Source: Variovorax sp. J22P240 (lineage in GTDB: Bacteria; Pseudomonadota; Gammaproteobacteria; Burkholderiales; Burkholderiaceae_C). From it: a DNA stretch of 64,000 nucleotides. Both the position numbers and the translations under genes were made by a program. Below the pieces are notes generated by a model. That model had not been told where the DNA came from, made no database searches, and saw nothing but the letters and a program-made list of their open reading frames with translations. Where the stretch lies: contig NZ_JASZYR010000010.1 in assembly GCF_030316855.1 (NCBI RefSeq), forward strand, positions 124,001 through 188,000, given 5' to 3'. Shown here in pieces: positions 14,770-23,947 of this stretch; position 1 is the stretch's first letter, and the number at the start of each line of letters is the position of its first letter.

Positions 14770-17088
14770 ATGAGACATTCTTCGAATCCTCCGACCTCCA
14801 GCGCGTCGACGCTGGGGGCCGATATCCCCCAGGTCACGGCACGGGCCAAGGTGCTGGGGCGTGCGATGTATGCGGGCGACATCAAGGTCGCGGGCATGTT
14901 GCATGGCAAGGTGCTGCGGAGTCCCTATCCACATGCGCGCATCGTGTCGATCGACACCTCCGAAGCGCTGGCTCTGCCGGGGGTGAAGGCGGTGCTGACG
15001 GGCGCGGAGGCGCCGCGCGCGATGTGGGGGGTGCATCACAAGGAGCGGCGCATTCTTGCCGAGGGCGTGGTGCGCTTCGCAGGCGAGGAAGTGGCTGCGG
15101 TGGCGGCCACGACCGAAGAGATCGCGCGGGACGCGCTGGACCTGATCCGCGTCGAGTACGAGGAACTGCCGGCGATCCTCACGCCCGAGGAGGCGATGGA
15201 CGAGGAGGCGCCGGGCGTGCATCCGGAGCGCAACAACGTCGCGCACGAGATCCGCTTCGAGCGCGGTGACGTCGACAGCGGCTTCGCCTCGGCCCACGTG
15301 GTGCACGAGGCCACCTACTACGCGCACGCACAGTACCCAGGCTACCTGGAGCCGATGGGCACGGTGGCGAGCATCGATCCCGACGGGCGCCTCGTGGTCT
15401 GGACCTCGACCCAATCGGTCACGCAGGCGCGGCTGCGACTGGCGGCGGCACTGGAGCGTCCGATCTCCAGCATCCGGGTGATCCAGGCGACGACCGGCGG
15501 CGGCTTCGGCGGGAAGCTGGTGGAAGATGCCAACAACCTCATCGCCGGTCTGCTGGCGGTGAAGACGGGCAAGCCGGTGCGGCTGATCAACAACCGCCTG
15601 GAAGATTTCCTCGCGGCCAGCTCCAGCGTGCCCGAGCGCATCACGCTCAGGCTGGGCATGGACCGCGACGGACTGATCGTTGCGAAGGACGTTCGCATCA
15701 TTGCCGAATGCGGCGCCTACAGCGGGCTCTCGGCCGAGGTGATGCACGTCACCGCCATGCGCAGCGACAACATGCACCGCAACCCCAACGTCCGTTCGCA
15801 CGCCACGCTGGTCTACACCAACAACCCGCCGCACGGCGCCTTTCGCGGCTTCGGCGGCACGCAGATGCAGTTCGCGCTCAACAGCCACATCCACACGATG
15901 GGCGAGATGCTCGGGCTGGACCCGGCGCTCATTCACAAGCGCAACGCGATCCGCGTCGGCGAAGTCTCGATCCACGGATGGAAGATCGGCAGCACCGGCC
16001 TGGTGGAGTGCATCGACCAGGCCATCGACGCCATCGGCTGGGAGGCCAAGCGCGCCTCGCCGAAGACCCCCGGCGTCAAGCGGCGCGGCGTCGGCATGGC
16101 CGCAGCGATGCACGTCAGCGGCAACCGCACCATCGGCAACTGGGACGGCTCCACGGTGATCGTGAAGATCAACGAGGACGGCCGCGTGTTCATCATGAGC
16201 GGCGAATGCGACATGGGCCAGGGCGCGATGACCATGTTGAGCCAGGTGGTGGCGCACGAACTGGATCTGCCGCTGGCCCACATGCACGTCGTGCCACCCG
16301 ACACCGACACATCGCCCATCGCCATCGGCTCGCTCGCGTCGCGCGTGACCATCGCCGCCGGCAATGCGGCCATCGTCGCCGCACGCATGGCACGCGACAA
16401 GCTCTTCGCGCTCGCATCGAAGCAATGGAACGTGCCGGCCGAGCAACTGAAGATCGGCGGCGGCGCCGTGTTCGTCGCCGACGCGCCCGAACGCCGCGCC
16501 ACCATCGCCGAACTCGCCAAGCTGCACATCTGGACCCACGGCGGCGAGGGCATCCAGGTCAGCGGCACCTGGGACGCCCAGACTGTCATGCACGACGACA
16601 AGGTGTACGGCAACATCGCGCCGGCCTATTCCTTCGCCGCGCAAGCCGTCGAAGTCGAAGTCGACACCGAGACCGGCCAGATCACCGTGCTCGACAGCTA
16701 TGTGGCCGACGACTGCGGCAAGGCGCTGAATCCGATCGCGATCCACGGCCAGACCAACGGCGCCACGGTGCAGGCTTTCGGCTGGACGCTCTATGAACAG
16801 ATGCAGGTGGAAGGCGGCCGGCTGATGAACGGCAACTTCGCCGACTACACGATGGCGACGGCCGACGCCGTGCCTCTGCTGCGCGGCGGCTTCGTCGAAT
16901 CGAACGACCCCAACGGCCCCTATGGCGCCAAGGGTGCGAGCGAAACGGCCATCCTCCCCGGCGCACCCGCGATTGCCAACGCGGTGTACGACGCCATCGG
17001 CGTGCGCATCACCGAGTTGCCGATCACGCCCGAAAAGATCCTCGCCGCACTGCGCGAGCGCAAGGAAGAGGAGACACGCCATGCGTGA
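14770..17088 (+). CDS. Molybdenum hydroxylase large subunit (xanthine dehydrogenase family)
   Basis: A 772-residue molybdopterin-cytosine-dinucleotide subunit of a CoxL/XdhB-type hydroxylase. It hydroxylates an aromatic, N-heterocyclic or CoA-bound substrate with water as oxygen source. Visible motifs: ATTGGGFGGKLVED and PHGAFRGFGGTQMQFALN (Mo cofactor), CDMGQGAMTMLSQVVAHELD, and GAKGASETAILPGAPA with the catalytic Glu near residue 722. The AFRGFGG loop is that of xanthine/nicotinate/4-hydroxybenzoyl-CoA enzymes; true CO dehydrogenase has AYRCSFR, so this is not CODH. The FAD and iron-sulfur subunits follow with overlapping ends. The ribosome binding site is weak. It is the second gene of the rightward half of the island. 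Confidence 0.92.
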   Translation: MRHSSNPPTSSASTLGADIPQVTARAKVLGRAMYAGDIKVAGMLHGKVLRSPYPHARIVSIDTSEALALPGVKAVLTGAEAPRAMWGVHHKERRILAEGVVRFAGEEVAAVAATTEEIARDALDLIRVEYEELPAILTPEEAMDEEAPGVHPERNNVAHEIRFERGDVDSGFASAHVVHEATYYAHAQYPGYLEPMGTVASIDPDGRLVVWTSTQSVTQARLRLAAALERPISSIRVIQATTGGGFGGKLVEDANNLIAGLLAVKTGKPVRLINNRLEDFLAASSSVPERITLRLGMDRDGLIVAKDVRIIAECGAYSGLSAEVMHVTAMRSDNMHRNPNVRSHATLVYTNNPPHGAFRGFGGTQMQFALNSHIHTMGEMLGLDPALIHKRNAIRVGEVSIHGWKIGSTGLVECIDQAIDAIGWEAKRASPKTPGVKRRGVGMAAAMHVSGNRTIGNWDGSTVIVKINEDGRVFIMSGECDMGQGAMTMLSQVVAHELDLPLAHMHVVPPDTDTSPIAIGSLASRVTIAAGNAAIVAARMARDKLFALASKQWNVPAEQLKIGGGAVFVADAPERRATIAELAKLHIWTHGGEGIQVSGTWDAQTVMHDDKVYGNIAPAYSFAAQAVEVEVDTETGQITVLDSYVADDCGKALNPIAIHGQTNGATVQAFGWTLYEQMQVEGGRLMNGNFADYTMATADAVPLLRGGFVESNDPNGPYGAKGASETAILPGAPAIANAVYDAIGVRITELPITPEKILAALRERKEEETRHA

Positions 17089-17962
17089 TTTCGACTATCT
17101 CGAACCCACCACCATCGACGAGGCCAGCCGGATGCTGGCGGACCTGGGTGATGAATGCCGCGCGATTGCCGGCGGCACGGCCTTGATGCTCGGCATGCGC
17201 CAGCGCATGCTGACGCCGACGCACCTCGTGTCCCTCGCGCATCTGCAGCCGCTGCGCGGCATCGACTTCGACGAGCGCCGTGGCCTGCGCATCGGTGCGC
17301 TTTCGCGCCATGCCGACGTGGCGAACTCGCCCATCGTGCGCGCGCACTACCCCGTGCTCGCCAGCATGGCTTCGCGCGTGGCGAACCCGCAGGTGCGCAA
17401 CCAGGGCACGATCGGCGGCAACCTCTGCTACGCCGATCCGTCCACCGATCCGCCCGGTTGCCTGATGGCGCTCGACGCCCAGGTCGTGCTGGGCAGCAGC
17501 CGCGGCGAACGCGTGTTGAGCATCGAAGAGTTTCTCGTCGACTACTACGTCACGGCGCTGGAGCCCGACGAGATGGTGATCGAGATCCGCGTGCCTCCGC
17601 TTCAAGCTGGCACGTCGGGCGTGTACTCGCGCTTCCTGCGCACGGCCGCCGAGCATCGGCCATTGGCGAGCGTTGCGTTGATCGCGCGTCGCGAGGGCGC
17701 GCTCTGCCGCGAGGCAAGGATCGCCGTTGGCGCATCGACACCCATCCCGACGCGGCTACGGCGTGCCGAAGCCTTCCTCGAAGGCCGCACCGTCACTGCC
17801 GATATCGCGGCCGAAGTGGCCGACATCGTCGCCGCCGACATCGAACCGGTGTCGGATACGCGCGGCTCGGCGGATTTCCGCCGCGACATGGCGCGCATCG
17901 TCGCGCGCCGCACTGTGGCCGAACTGTTCGGCCTCGACATCAATGAAGGGACCCGGCAATGA
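17081..17962 (+). CDS. Molybdenum hydroxylase FAD-binding subunit (CoxM-like)
   Basis: A 293-residue medium subunit. The FAD motifs AIAGGTALMLGMRQRM (near residues 27-42) and NQGTIGGNLCYADPSTDPP (near residues 107-125) are clear, followed by the CO_deh_flav_C domain from about residue 180. It carries electrons from the molybdenum and iron-sulfur centres to the final acceptor. Its ATG lies inside the end of the large-subunit gene (8-base overlap), and its own stop overlaps the next start (ATGA), so the three subunits are translationally coupled and made in fixed ratio. Confidence 0.92.
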   Translation: MRDFDYLEPTTIDEASRMLADLGDECRAIAGGTALMLGMRQRMLTPTHLVSLAHLQPLRGIDFDERRGLRIGALSRHADVANSPIVRAHYPVLASMASRVANPQVRNQGTIGGNLCYADPSTDPPGCLMALDAQVVLGSSRGERVLSIEEFLVDYYVTALEPDEMVIEIRVPPLQAGTSGVYSRFLRTAAEHRPLASVALIARREGALCREARIAVGASTPIPTRLRRAEAFLEGRTVTADIAAEVADIVAADIEPVSDTRGSADFRRDMARIVARRTVAELFGLDINEGTRQ

Positions 17963-18435
17963 CCCAGCACCGTATCGAATGTTCAGTCAACGGCGAAGCA
18001 CAAAGCGTGGACGTGCCGGCGCGCCGCCTGCTCTCGGATTTCCTGCGTGATGACCTGCACCTCACAGGCACCAAGCGCGGCTGCGAAACCGGCATCTGCG
18101 GCGCCTGCTCGGTGCTGGTCGATGGCGAGGTCGTCAAGTCCTGCCTGATGCTGGCCGTGCAGGTGCAAGGCCGCGAGATCACCACCGTCGAAGGCCTCGG
18201 CCAAGGCGACGAACTCCACCCGCTGCAGGAGAGCTTCATGCAGTGCGGCGGCCTTCAGTGCGGCTACTGCACGCCCGGCTTTCTCATGACTTCTTGCGCC
18301 ATGCTCAAGAACAACCCCGACCCGACGGTCGATGAAGTGCGCCACGGTCTCAACGGCAACCTCTGCCGCTGCACCGGCTACACCCAGATCGTCGAATCCA
18401 TCCTGACCGCCTCGGAGAAGATGCGTGGAAATTGA
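17959..18435 (+). CDS. Molybdenum hydroxylase 2Fe-2S subunit (CoxS-like)
   Basis: A 158-residue small subunit with two iron-sulfur clusters. The plant-ferredoxin-type cluster has CETGICGACSVLVDG with a fourth Cys in VKSCLMLA. The second cluster has QCGYCTPGFLMTSC and NLCRCTGYTQIV. The order large-medium-small differs from the common medium-small-large order of cox operons. There is no signal peptide, so the enzyme is cytoplasmic or at the inner face of the membrane. The start is fixed by the ATGA overlap with the FAD subunit gene. Confidence 0.93.
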   Translation: MTQHRIECSVNGEAQSVDVPARRLLSDFLRDDLHLTGTKRGCETGICGACSVLVDGEVVKSCLMLAVQVQGREITTVEGLGQGDELHPLQESFMQCGGLQCGYCTPGFLMTSCAMLKNNPDPTVDEVRHGLNGNLCRCTGYTQIVESILTASEKMRGN

Positions 18436-19261
18436 AAAGACATTGACAGTCGCGGCGCCGCCGCAGCGCGTGTGGGCCATGCTGCTCGATCCGCAAGTGA
18501 TGGGCGGCTGCGTGCCCGGCATGCAGTCCATCGAGGTCGTGAGCGACGTCGAGTACGTGGCGCTCATGCACGTGAAGATCGCCTTCGTGAGCGCCAAGTT
18601 CAAGTTGCGCACCACGCTCGTAGAGCAACGCGAACCGAGCTACCTGCGGGCCGAGGGCACGGGCGAGGATGCCTCCGTGGCCAGTTCGCTGAAGCAGCAG
18701 AGCGAGATCTTCCTGACGCCCACCGCGGAAGGCGGCACCGAGTTGCGCATCAAGGTCAAGGTCGACGTGCTCGGCCGCCTGGGCACCTTCGGCCTGAGCG
18801 TGATGAAGACCAAGGCCGACCGGATGTGGGAAGAGTTCGGCACCAACCTCGCCGCACGAATCGATGGCGGGGTGGAACCCTCCCCCACCAAGGCACTGGC
18901 TGCTGCACCGGCGCCAATGGCATCCCGGCCCGCGGCCGCGCCCGCCAAGCCTGCCATCGCTGGGCCGCTGCCGGAGGCAGGCACCGCTTACGCGCCGATT
19001 CTTTCGGACAGTGGAAAACGCATGCCCGCAGCGGGCACGCCCGTCGCGCCCTCGCCATCCATCCAGGTCAGCGAGCCGGAGACCGAACCGGGCTGGTGGT
19101 CACGCCTGCTCGGCGCCAGGACCGGCCGTCCCGCGACCGTCTCGGCCTCGGGACGGTTCATCCGCATCGAAGTGCGCCAACTCGACAAGACCGTCAGCAT
19201 CGATTGGCCCCTCGAAGGCGCCGATCAATGCAAGGGCTGGCTGCGGGATCTGATCAAGTGA
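18425..19261 (+). CDS. CoxG-like SRPBCC protein with C-terminal extension
   Basis: A 278-residue protein. Residues 1-145 form the CoxG (COXG, SRPBCC-fold) domain, from MEIEKTLTVAAPPQRVWAML to the segment GTNLAARIDGG. CoxG proteins help to anchor or mature molybdenum hydroxylases at the membrane. The rest is an Ala/Pro-rich linker (about 150-220) and a short globular end (RFIRIEVRQLDKTVSIDW) not found in simple CoxG proteins. The GTG start overlaps the end of the small-subunit gene by 11 bases. It ends 13 bases from the stop of the convergent MFS gene, which is where the two halves of the island meet. Confidence 0.85.
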   Translation: MEIEKTLTVAAPPQRVWAMLLDPQVMGGCVPGMQSIEVVSDVEYVALMHVKIAFVSAKFKLRTTLVEQREPSYLRAEGTGEDASVASSLKQQSEIFLTPTAEGGTELRIKVKVDVLGRLGTFGLSVMKTKADRMWEEFGTNLAARIDGGVEPSPTKALAAAPAPMASRPAAAPAKPAIAGPLPEAGTAYAPILSDSGKRMPAAGTPVAPSPSIQVSEPETEPGWWSRLLGARTGRPATVSASGRFIRIEVRQLDKTVSIDWPLEGADQCKGWLRDLIK

Positions 19262-19274
19262 TGCGCGGCGGGTG

Positions 19275-20570
19275 TCAGGCCGGCGTTGCGCTGATGCCTG
19301 CCACCTGCAGCTTGCGCTCGCGGAGCCAGAGCAGGAAACCGCAGGCAAACACCACCATCTGGGTGCCGATGAGCAAAGCGAATCCTGAGAAGAAGCCCGA
19401 GGCCGCACCGCCGGAAGCGCCATGGCCGCCCGACATCAAGCTGATCACGCCACCCATCAAGGCCGGCATGAAGCCGGCGACCAGGCTCCCGGTGCCGTTG
19501 ACGACGCCGAAGGCGCTGGCGACGTGCTCCGGACGCGAGCAGTACTGAACCGTGCTCGGAATCGCAGGGCTCTGCAGGCCCCAGCAAAAGTTCGCCGCGA
19601 TCAGCGCGTAGGCGGCCAGATAGCGGTCGGCCGTGCAGATCGCCAGCAGCACCGACAGCGCCACGCCAGCGCTGGCCACCATGAAGATGAAAGGCACGCG
19701 CTGCCGCTCGATCTTGTCGATGATCACGCCGCCCAGCAGCACGGCCACGACGGTCGCGTACTGCGGCAAGGACGCCAGCCAGCCCATTTCCTTGAGCGAG
19801 AAGCCGCGAGCTTCCTTGAGATAGGTTGGCAACCAGTTGCTGCTGCCCCAGAGATAGGCGAGCGTCGCCGAGGTCAGCACCGTGATCAGCACCAGGTAGC
19901 GCGTTTGCAGCGCGCCCTTGACGATGTCCCCCACGTGCGTCATCGCATCGCCGATGGACTTCGGCTTCTTCATGCCGGAGTACGAGGTCGGCATCTTCAC
20001 GAAGGCCACCACCAGCGGAATGCCGAGCGCAACGTTGATCAGACCCAGCACGTAGAACGATGTCTCCCAATGGAAGTGGACGAGCATGTAGCCGATGAGC
20101 GGATAGCCGAGCGCCAGGCCCAGGCCCGTCCCCATGTTGACGAAGGAGTTGGGCTTGCCGTTCTCATGGCTCTCGAAGTGCGCCTTGATGTAGGAAGAAG
20201 CCAGCGAGAACAACGGACCTTCGGACACGCCGAGCAGCACACGGGACGCGAGCAGCATCCCGTAGCCCTCGAACCACGGTGTGATGAAGGTCACGACGCC
20301 CCACAGGATGAGGCCGAGGATCAAGCTCCTTCGCACCCCGAACAGCGCAGCGCAGAACGGCGTCAGCACGAATGCCGACACGCCATAGCCAACCATGAAC
20401 GCAGTCGCGAGGAGCCCCTGGCTCACGCGATCCTCCCGGGTGATTCCGATGTGCTCGAGAAACGCCGGATCGGTGATCAGGACAGCGATGTTGATGCGGT
20501 CGACATAGGAGATGGCGACGATCACGAACAAGGTGATCACGCCATACCAACGGAATGCTCTGGCTTGCAT
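19275..20570 (-). CDS. MFS transporter, anion:cation symporter type
   Basis: A 431-residue inner-membrane carrier with about 12 hydrophobic helices. The N-terminal ISYVDRINIAVL is the mark of the ACS group (hexuronate, phthalate and related carriers), and MGTGLGLALGYPLIGYML lies in helix 5. Such carriers bring in organic acids with protons. It is the last gene of the leftward half of the island, 30 bases after the porin, and would pass the substrate through the inner membrane. Substrate unknown; an aromatic or heterocyclic carboxylate is likely from context. Confidence 0.86.
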   Translation of the reverse strand: MQARAFRWYGVITLFVIVAISYVDRINIAVLITDPAFLEHIGITREDRVSQGLLATAFMVGYGVSAFVLTPFCAALFGVRRSLILGLILWGVVTFITPWFEGYGMLLASRVLLGVSEGPLFSLASSYIKAHFESHENGKPNSFVNMGTGLGLALGYPLIGYMLVHFHWETSFYVLGLINVALGIPLVVAFVKMPTSYSGMKKPKSIGDAMTHVGDIVKGALQTRYLVLITVLTSATLAYLWGSSNWLPTYLKEARGFSLKEMGWLASLPQYATVVAVLLGGVIIDKIERQRVPFIFMVASAGVALSVLLAICTADRYLAAYALIAANFCWGLQSPAIPSTVQYCSRPEHVASAFGVVNGTGSLVAGFMPALMGGVISLMSGGHGASGGAASGFFSGFALLIGTQMVVFACGFLLWLRERKLQVAGISATPA

Positions 20571-20600
20571 TGCTTCTATCCCCTGGAGAATGCGCCGACG

Positions 20601-21707
20601 CTAGAAGGCGGTGCGAAATCCGAACTCGGTTCCCGTGGACGCGCTGTTCGGCGACGTGAGAACACCGCCCAGCGATTGCGCCGCGCCGTTGCTGTTCGAG
20701 ATGCGCGCGACCGTGACGTACATGGCGCTGCGCTTCGACAGGTTGTGGACATAGCCCAGCGCCACCTTCGACGACGTCGGCTTCTGCAGGCCGACGAGGG
20801 CATCGCGCTCATAGCGTGCGTACGACAGCTTGATCTCGCCAGGACCGACCGGCAGGTTCAGGCCCAGCAGCGCGCCCTCGCCATCGATCGAGCCCAGCGA
20901 CTCGTCGTAGTACTCGGCCATGAGTTTCAGGTTCATCAGGGATTCGACGACGTAGGAGATGCCGAAGTTCGTCATGCGGAGGTCACCGGTGGCATAGGTG
21001 GTCTTGCCGGTGGCGATCGCCACGTTGAAGGGACCATTGAGATAGCCCACGCGTGCACCCGCGTAGTTGCCGTCGTCCTGGGTCGAAAGGGGAATCGGGC
21101 CCGGGAGGACGGCCCTCGAATCGTTCTCGCCCGTGGCAACCATCAACTGGCCATAGACGCCGCCCAGCGAAGGAGGCAGGAAGTACCCGACACTGTTCGA
21201 CGCGCGCGTGCCCGTCGGTGCGGCGAGGCCGCTCTGGCTCGCGAAGTACACGTGGTTCGCACCGATGCCGCCGCCGGTGCCGAAGGGATCGAAGAGCGCC
21301 GTGTTCCAGAACGTGGGGGTGTAATCGCGGCCGAGGCGCACTTCGCCGAAGGGACCCGACAGGCTGACCGTCGAGCGGCGTGACCACGTCAGGCCGCCGC
21401 CGCCGGTGGTGCCGCTGATCTGGTTGTTGGTGTTCGTGAGGTAGCCGGTCCCGGCGTCGTTCTGCAGGCCGGCTTCGAGCCAGAACCCCGCGGCATATCC
21501 GCCGCCCAGATCTTCCGTGCCGCGAAAGCCGAGGCGGCTGAAAGTGTTGGAACTGTTGGTCAATTGCCATTTGCTCGACGAGATCGGCCCCGATCCGGTT
21601 GTATAGGCGACTGCGGCGTCCAGCACGCCGAACAAGGTCACGCTCGATTGGGCGCAGGCAATCGACGCGGCCGCGCATGCGGCCGCGGCCACGAGAGTCT
21701 TCTTCAT
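20601..21707 (-). CDS. Gram-negative porin
   Basis: A 368-residue outer-membrane porin of the beta-proteobacterial (Porin_4/OmpC-like) type. It has a cleaved signal peptide (MKKTLVAAAACAAASIACA), starts QSSVTLFGVLDAAVAYTTG, and ends with a terminal Phe (FGFRTAF) as needed for BAM insertion. The loop PFGEVRLGRDYTPTFWN is the usual constriction-loop region. It is 25 bases after the oxygenase reductase gene and 30 before the MFS gene, so the transcript carries both outer- and inner-membrane entry. A substrate-induced porin dedicated to this pathway is an inference. Confidence 0.9.
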   Translation of the reverse strand: MKKTLVAAAACAAASIACAQSSVTLFGVLDAAVAYTTGSGPISSSKWQLTNSSNTFSRLGFRGTEDLGGGYAAGFWLEAGLQNDAGTGYLTNTNNQISGTTGGGGLTWSRRSTVSLSGPFGEVRLGRDYTPTFWNTALFDPFGTGGGIGANHVYFASQSGLAAPTGTRASNSVGYFLPPSLGGVYGQLMVATGENDSRAVLPGPIPLSTQDDGNYAGARVGYLNGPFNVAIATGKTTYATGDLRMTNFGISYVVESLMNLKLMAEYYDESLGSIDGEGALLGLNLPVGPGEIKLSYARYERDALVGLQKPTSSKVALGYVHNLSKRSAMYVTVARISNSNGAAQSLGGVLTSPNSASTGTEFGFRTAF

Positions 21708-21732
21708 TGGTTTTTTTCTTTCGGGGGGAGAG

Positions 21733-22701
21733 TTAAATGTCGAGCACGAGCGGGCCGCGTTTGCACCCCGATACGCAAATCATCATGGTCTTGTTCGACG
21801 CACGTTCCAGCTTGGTCAGGATGCCGTCGTGGTGGTCGATCTCGCCGTCGAGCACCTTGGTTTCACAAGCGCCACAGACGCCTTCCTTGCAGCTGTGGTC
21901 GGGGTTGAGACCGGCGTCGATCAGGCTGTCGAGGATCGACTTGCCCGGTGGCACTTCGACGGTCTTGCCACTCTTCGCGCACTCGACCATGTAGCTCTGC
22001 GTGGCGCTCGGCGCCTCGACATGAACCGCTGCGAAGCGTTCGATGTGCGCATGCGGGTAGCCGAGCTGCTCGCACGTCTTCTCGAAGCCGTCGAGCATCG
22101 GCGTGGGGCCGCAGCAGTAGTAGTGGCTGTCGGCGCCCTTGCCGGCCAGCAGCTCCGCGAGATTGGGCGGGCCGCCCTTCTCTTCGTCGAAGTGCCAGGT
22201 GAGTTGCACCGACTTTTCCGCGGCCAGCGCGGTGATGGCTTCGACGAATGCGGCCTCCTTGCGGGCGCGTGCGCAGTAGAGCAGTTCCACTGGCTTGCCG
22301 AGCGAGATCAGGCGCTGCAGCATGCACCAGATGGGCGTCACGCCGATGCCGCCGGCCACGAGCACGGAGCGTTCCGCACCCTCCTCCAGCTTGAAGTTGT
22401 TGCGCGGCACCGAAATCGGGAGCGTCATGCCCACGCGCAACTGCTGGTGCACATAACGCGATCCGCCGCGGCTCTTGCGGTCGTTCAGCACACCGACCAC
22501 GTAGCGCTGGCGATCGGTCGACGGGTTGCACAGGGAATAGCTGCGCACCAGTCCGTTGGGCAGGTGCAGGTCGATGTGGGAGCCGGCTTCGAAGGCGGGG
22601 AAATCCACTTCCGGCGTGGCCGGTCGGAACTCGACGCTGACGATGCCGTCGGCCTCGTAGCGCATCGTGTGCACCAGGGCGTTCAGCGTGGGGGATGACA
22701 T
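21733..22701 (-). CDS. PDR/VanB family oxidoreductase (oxygenase reductase)
   Basis: A 322-residue single-chain reductase with FMN, NAD and 2Fe-2S domains in that order, as in phthalate dioxygenase reductase and VanB. Seen: VRSYSLCNPSTDRQRYVVGV (flavin site), AGGIGVTPIWCMLQRL (NAD side), and the C-terminal ferredoxin with HSCKEGVCGACETKVLDG plus a last Cys in ICVSGCKRG. It passes electrons from NADH to the Rieske oxygenase encoded 179 bases upstream. The gap between the two partners, unusually, holds repeat copy D. Signal peptide absent, as expected for a cytoplasmic enzyme. Confidence 0.92.
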   Translation of the reverse strand: MSSPTLNALVHTMRYEADGIVSVEFRPATPEVDFPAFEAGSHIDLHLPNGLVRSYSLCNPSTDRQRYVVGVLNDRKSRGGSRYVHQQLRVGMTLPISVPRNNFKLEEGAERSVLVAGGIGVTPIWCMLQRLISLGKPVELLYCARARKEAAFVEAITALAAEKSVQLTWHFDEEKGGPPNLAELLAGKGADSHYYCCGPTPMLDGFEKTCEQLGYPHAHIERFAAVHVEAPSATQSYMVECAKSGKTVEVPPGKSILDSLIDAGLNPDHSCKEGVCGACETKVLDGEIDHHDGILTKLERASNKTMMICVSGCKRGPLVLDI

Positions 22702-22731
22702 GGCAGGAACCTCGAAGGATGTAATTGCTCG

Positions 22732-22816
22732 CCCCCAGATCGGCTCACTGCGTGTAGCCTCCCACCCCCGACCGGGGGCGATACCAGCGGCCCGGCGAAG
22801 CCGGTTCGGCGGTATC
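22732..22816 (+). repeat. Dispersed 85-base structured intergenic repeat, copy D
   Basis: Begins CCCCCAGATCGGCTCACTGC, contains CCCCC-N4-GGGGG, and ends in a hairpin closed by GATACC/GGTATC. It is the most diverged copy. Unlike A, B and C it is inverted relative to the transcript it lies in, sitting between the Rieske oxygenase gene and its reductase gene. Confidence 0.8.
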
Positions 22817-22880
22817 TCTGGAGGAGAGCGCTGCGCATTGGCGAGGGCTGGGTCGTTGCAAGGAAACGCAGTTCAGGGGA

Positions 22881-23906
22881 TCAGGAAACCGAACGGGTAT
22901 CCAGTTGCTGTTGCGCCAGGCCGCGAAGGTGGCGGCGCAGGCGCACGATGCCCAGGTCGTGCTGGTAGAGCTGCTCGTGCTGGTTGGCATCGGGCTCCAT
23001 GTTCTCGATCAGCACGCGGTCCTGTTCGAGCACATGCCAGTGGCGCGCCTCGAGACGATTCTTGTAGAGGAAGCGCCAGGTGTCACGCTCCCAGCCCACG
23101 GGCAGCCGGCGCACGCGCCAGTGGAAAGCGCACGAGAGCGTCGGCGAGATCGGCGTGTAGCTGCCGACGATGCCGAAGTTGCCGCCGGGGCCGCCGGTCT
23201 TCGGGTACGGGATCTCCAGACGCATCCAGTGGATGCCGGTGTCGGCCCATTCCGTCCAGTCGAAGTTCACGTTGCGCTGGCCTTCCTTCTCGAACACGAA
23301 GCCGGTGTCCGTCGCGCGGATGCCGAACTTGGCCGTGGAGTCGCCCTCGGCCATCGAGTGCGACTGCTTGTGCAGGAAAGTGCCGTGCATGGGGTCCATC
23401 ACGTTGTCCAGCACGTAGCGGTAGTCGCCCTTCCATTCCGCATAGCAGAGGAAGCTGGAGTACTGCGCGTCGTCGGTCAGTTGCTCGGGGAGCACCAGCG
23501 GCGGCGGCGTCTCGACCGACTCCTTGGAGTTGTAGAGCCACACGGCGCCGGCGCGTTCTTCCACGTGATAGAAGCGCGTGGCCTGCGAGCCTTCGAGCTT
23601 GCAGCCGGGGCTGCCGGGCACGCGGGTGACGACGCCGTCGCAGCGCACTTCGACGCCGTGGTACGGGCAGGACAGGCGGTCGCCGAGGATCACGCCCTGC
23701 GACAGCGGCGCGCCGCGGTGTGGGCAGCGGTCTTCGAGCGCATGCAGCTTGCCGGCATGGTCGCGCCAGAAGGCGAACTTGCGGCCGAGGCGGCGCAGGG
23801 AGACGGGCGATTCCTTGATGAAGCTCGTCGGGCAGATCGGATACCAGAGATCCTTCAGGCCGATTTCGAGCAGTTGATCGACCGGGTCATCGTGAGTGGT
23901 GGTCAT
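22881..23906 (-). CDS. Rieske aromatic oxygenase, single-component alpha subunit
   Basis: A 341-residue oxygenase of the VanA/dicamba-demethylase/phthalate-dioxygenase type without beta subunit. The Rieske cluster is bound by CPHRGAPLSQG and SCPYHGVEV (Cys-His pairs near residues 60-82). The mononuclear iron site is in LDNVMDPMHGTFLHKQSH (two His). Such enzymes hydroxylate or demethylate one position, giving a hydroxylated aromatic. The ATG at 23906 has a ribosome binding site (AGAGGA) and begins right before the conserved DLWYPI segment. The electron donor is the reductase downstream. Substrate unknown. Confidence 0.92.
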   Translation of the reverse strand: MTTTHDDPVDQLLEIGLKDLWYPICPTSFIKESPVSLRRLGRKFAFWRDHAGKLHALEDRCPHRGAPLSQGVILGDRLSCPYHGVEVRCDGVVTRVPGSPGCKLEGSQATRFYHVEERAGAVWLYNSKESVETPPPLVLPEQLTDDAQYSSFLCYAEWKGDYRYVLDNVMDPMHGTFLHKQSHSMAEGDSTAKFGIRATDTGFVFEKEGQRNVNFDWTEWADTGIHWMRLEIPYPKTGGPGGNFGIVGSYTPISPTLSCAFHWRVRRLPVGWERDTWRFLYKNRLEARHWHVLEQDRVLIENMEPDANQHEQLYQHDLGIVRLRRHLRGLAQQQLDTRSVS

Positions 23907-23947
23907 GGCGGTTCCTCTTGAATGGGAGAAATGGGGCGATCGAAGAC

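Noticed and set aside
14764..17082. An open frame of about 770 codons opposite the molybdenum hydroxylase gene
   Set aside because: Same effect of high GC. The plus-strand product has all family motifs and overlapping partner genes.
14770..19261. Aerobic CO dehydrogenase (coxLMSG)
   Set aside because: The large subunit lacks the AYRCSFR active-site loop of CODH and has AFRGFGG instead; gene order also differs.
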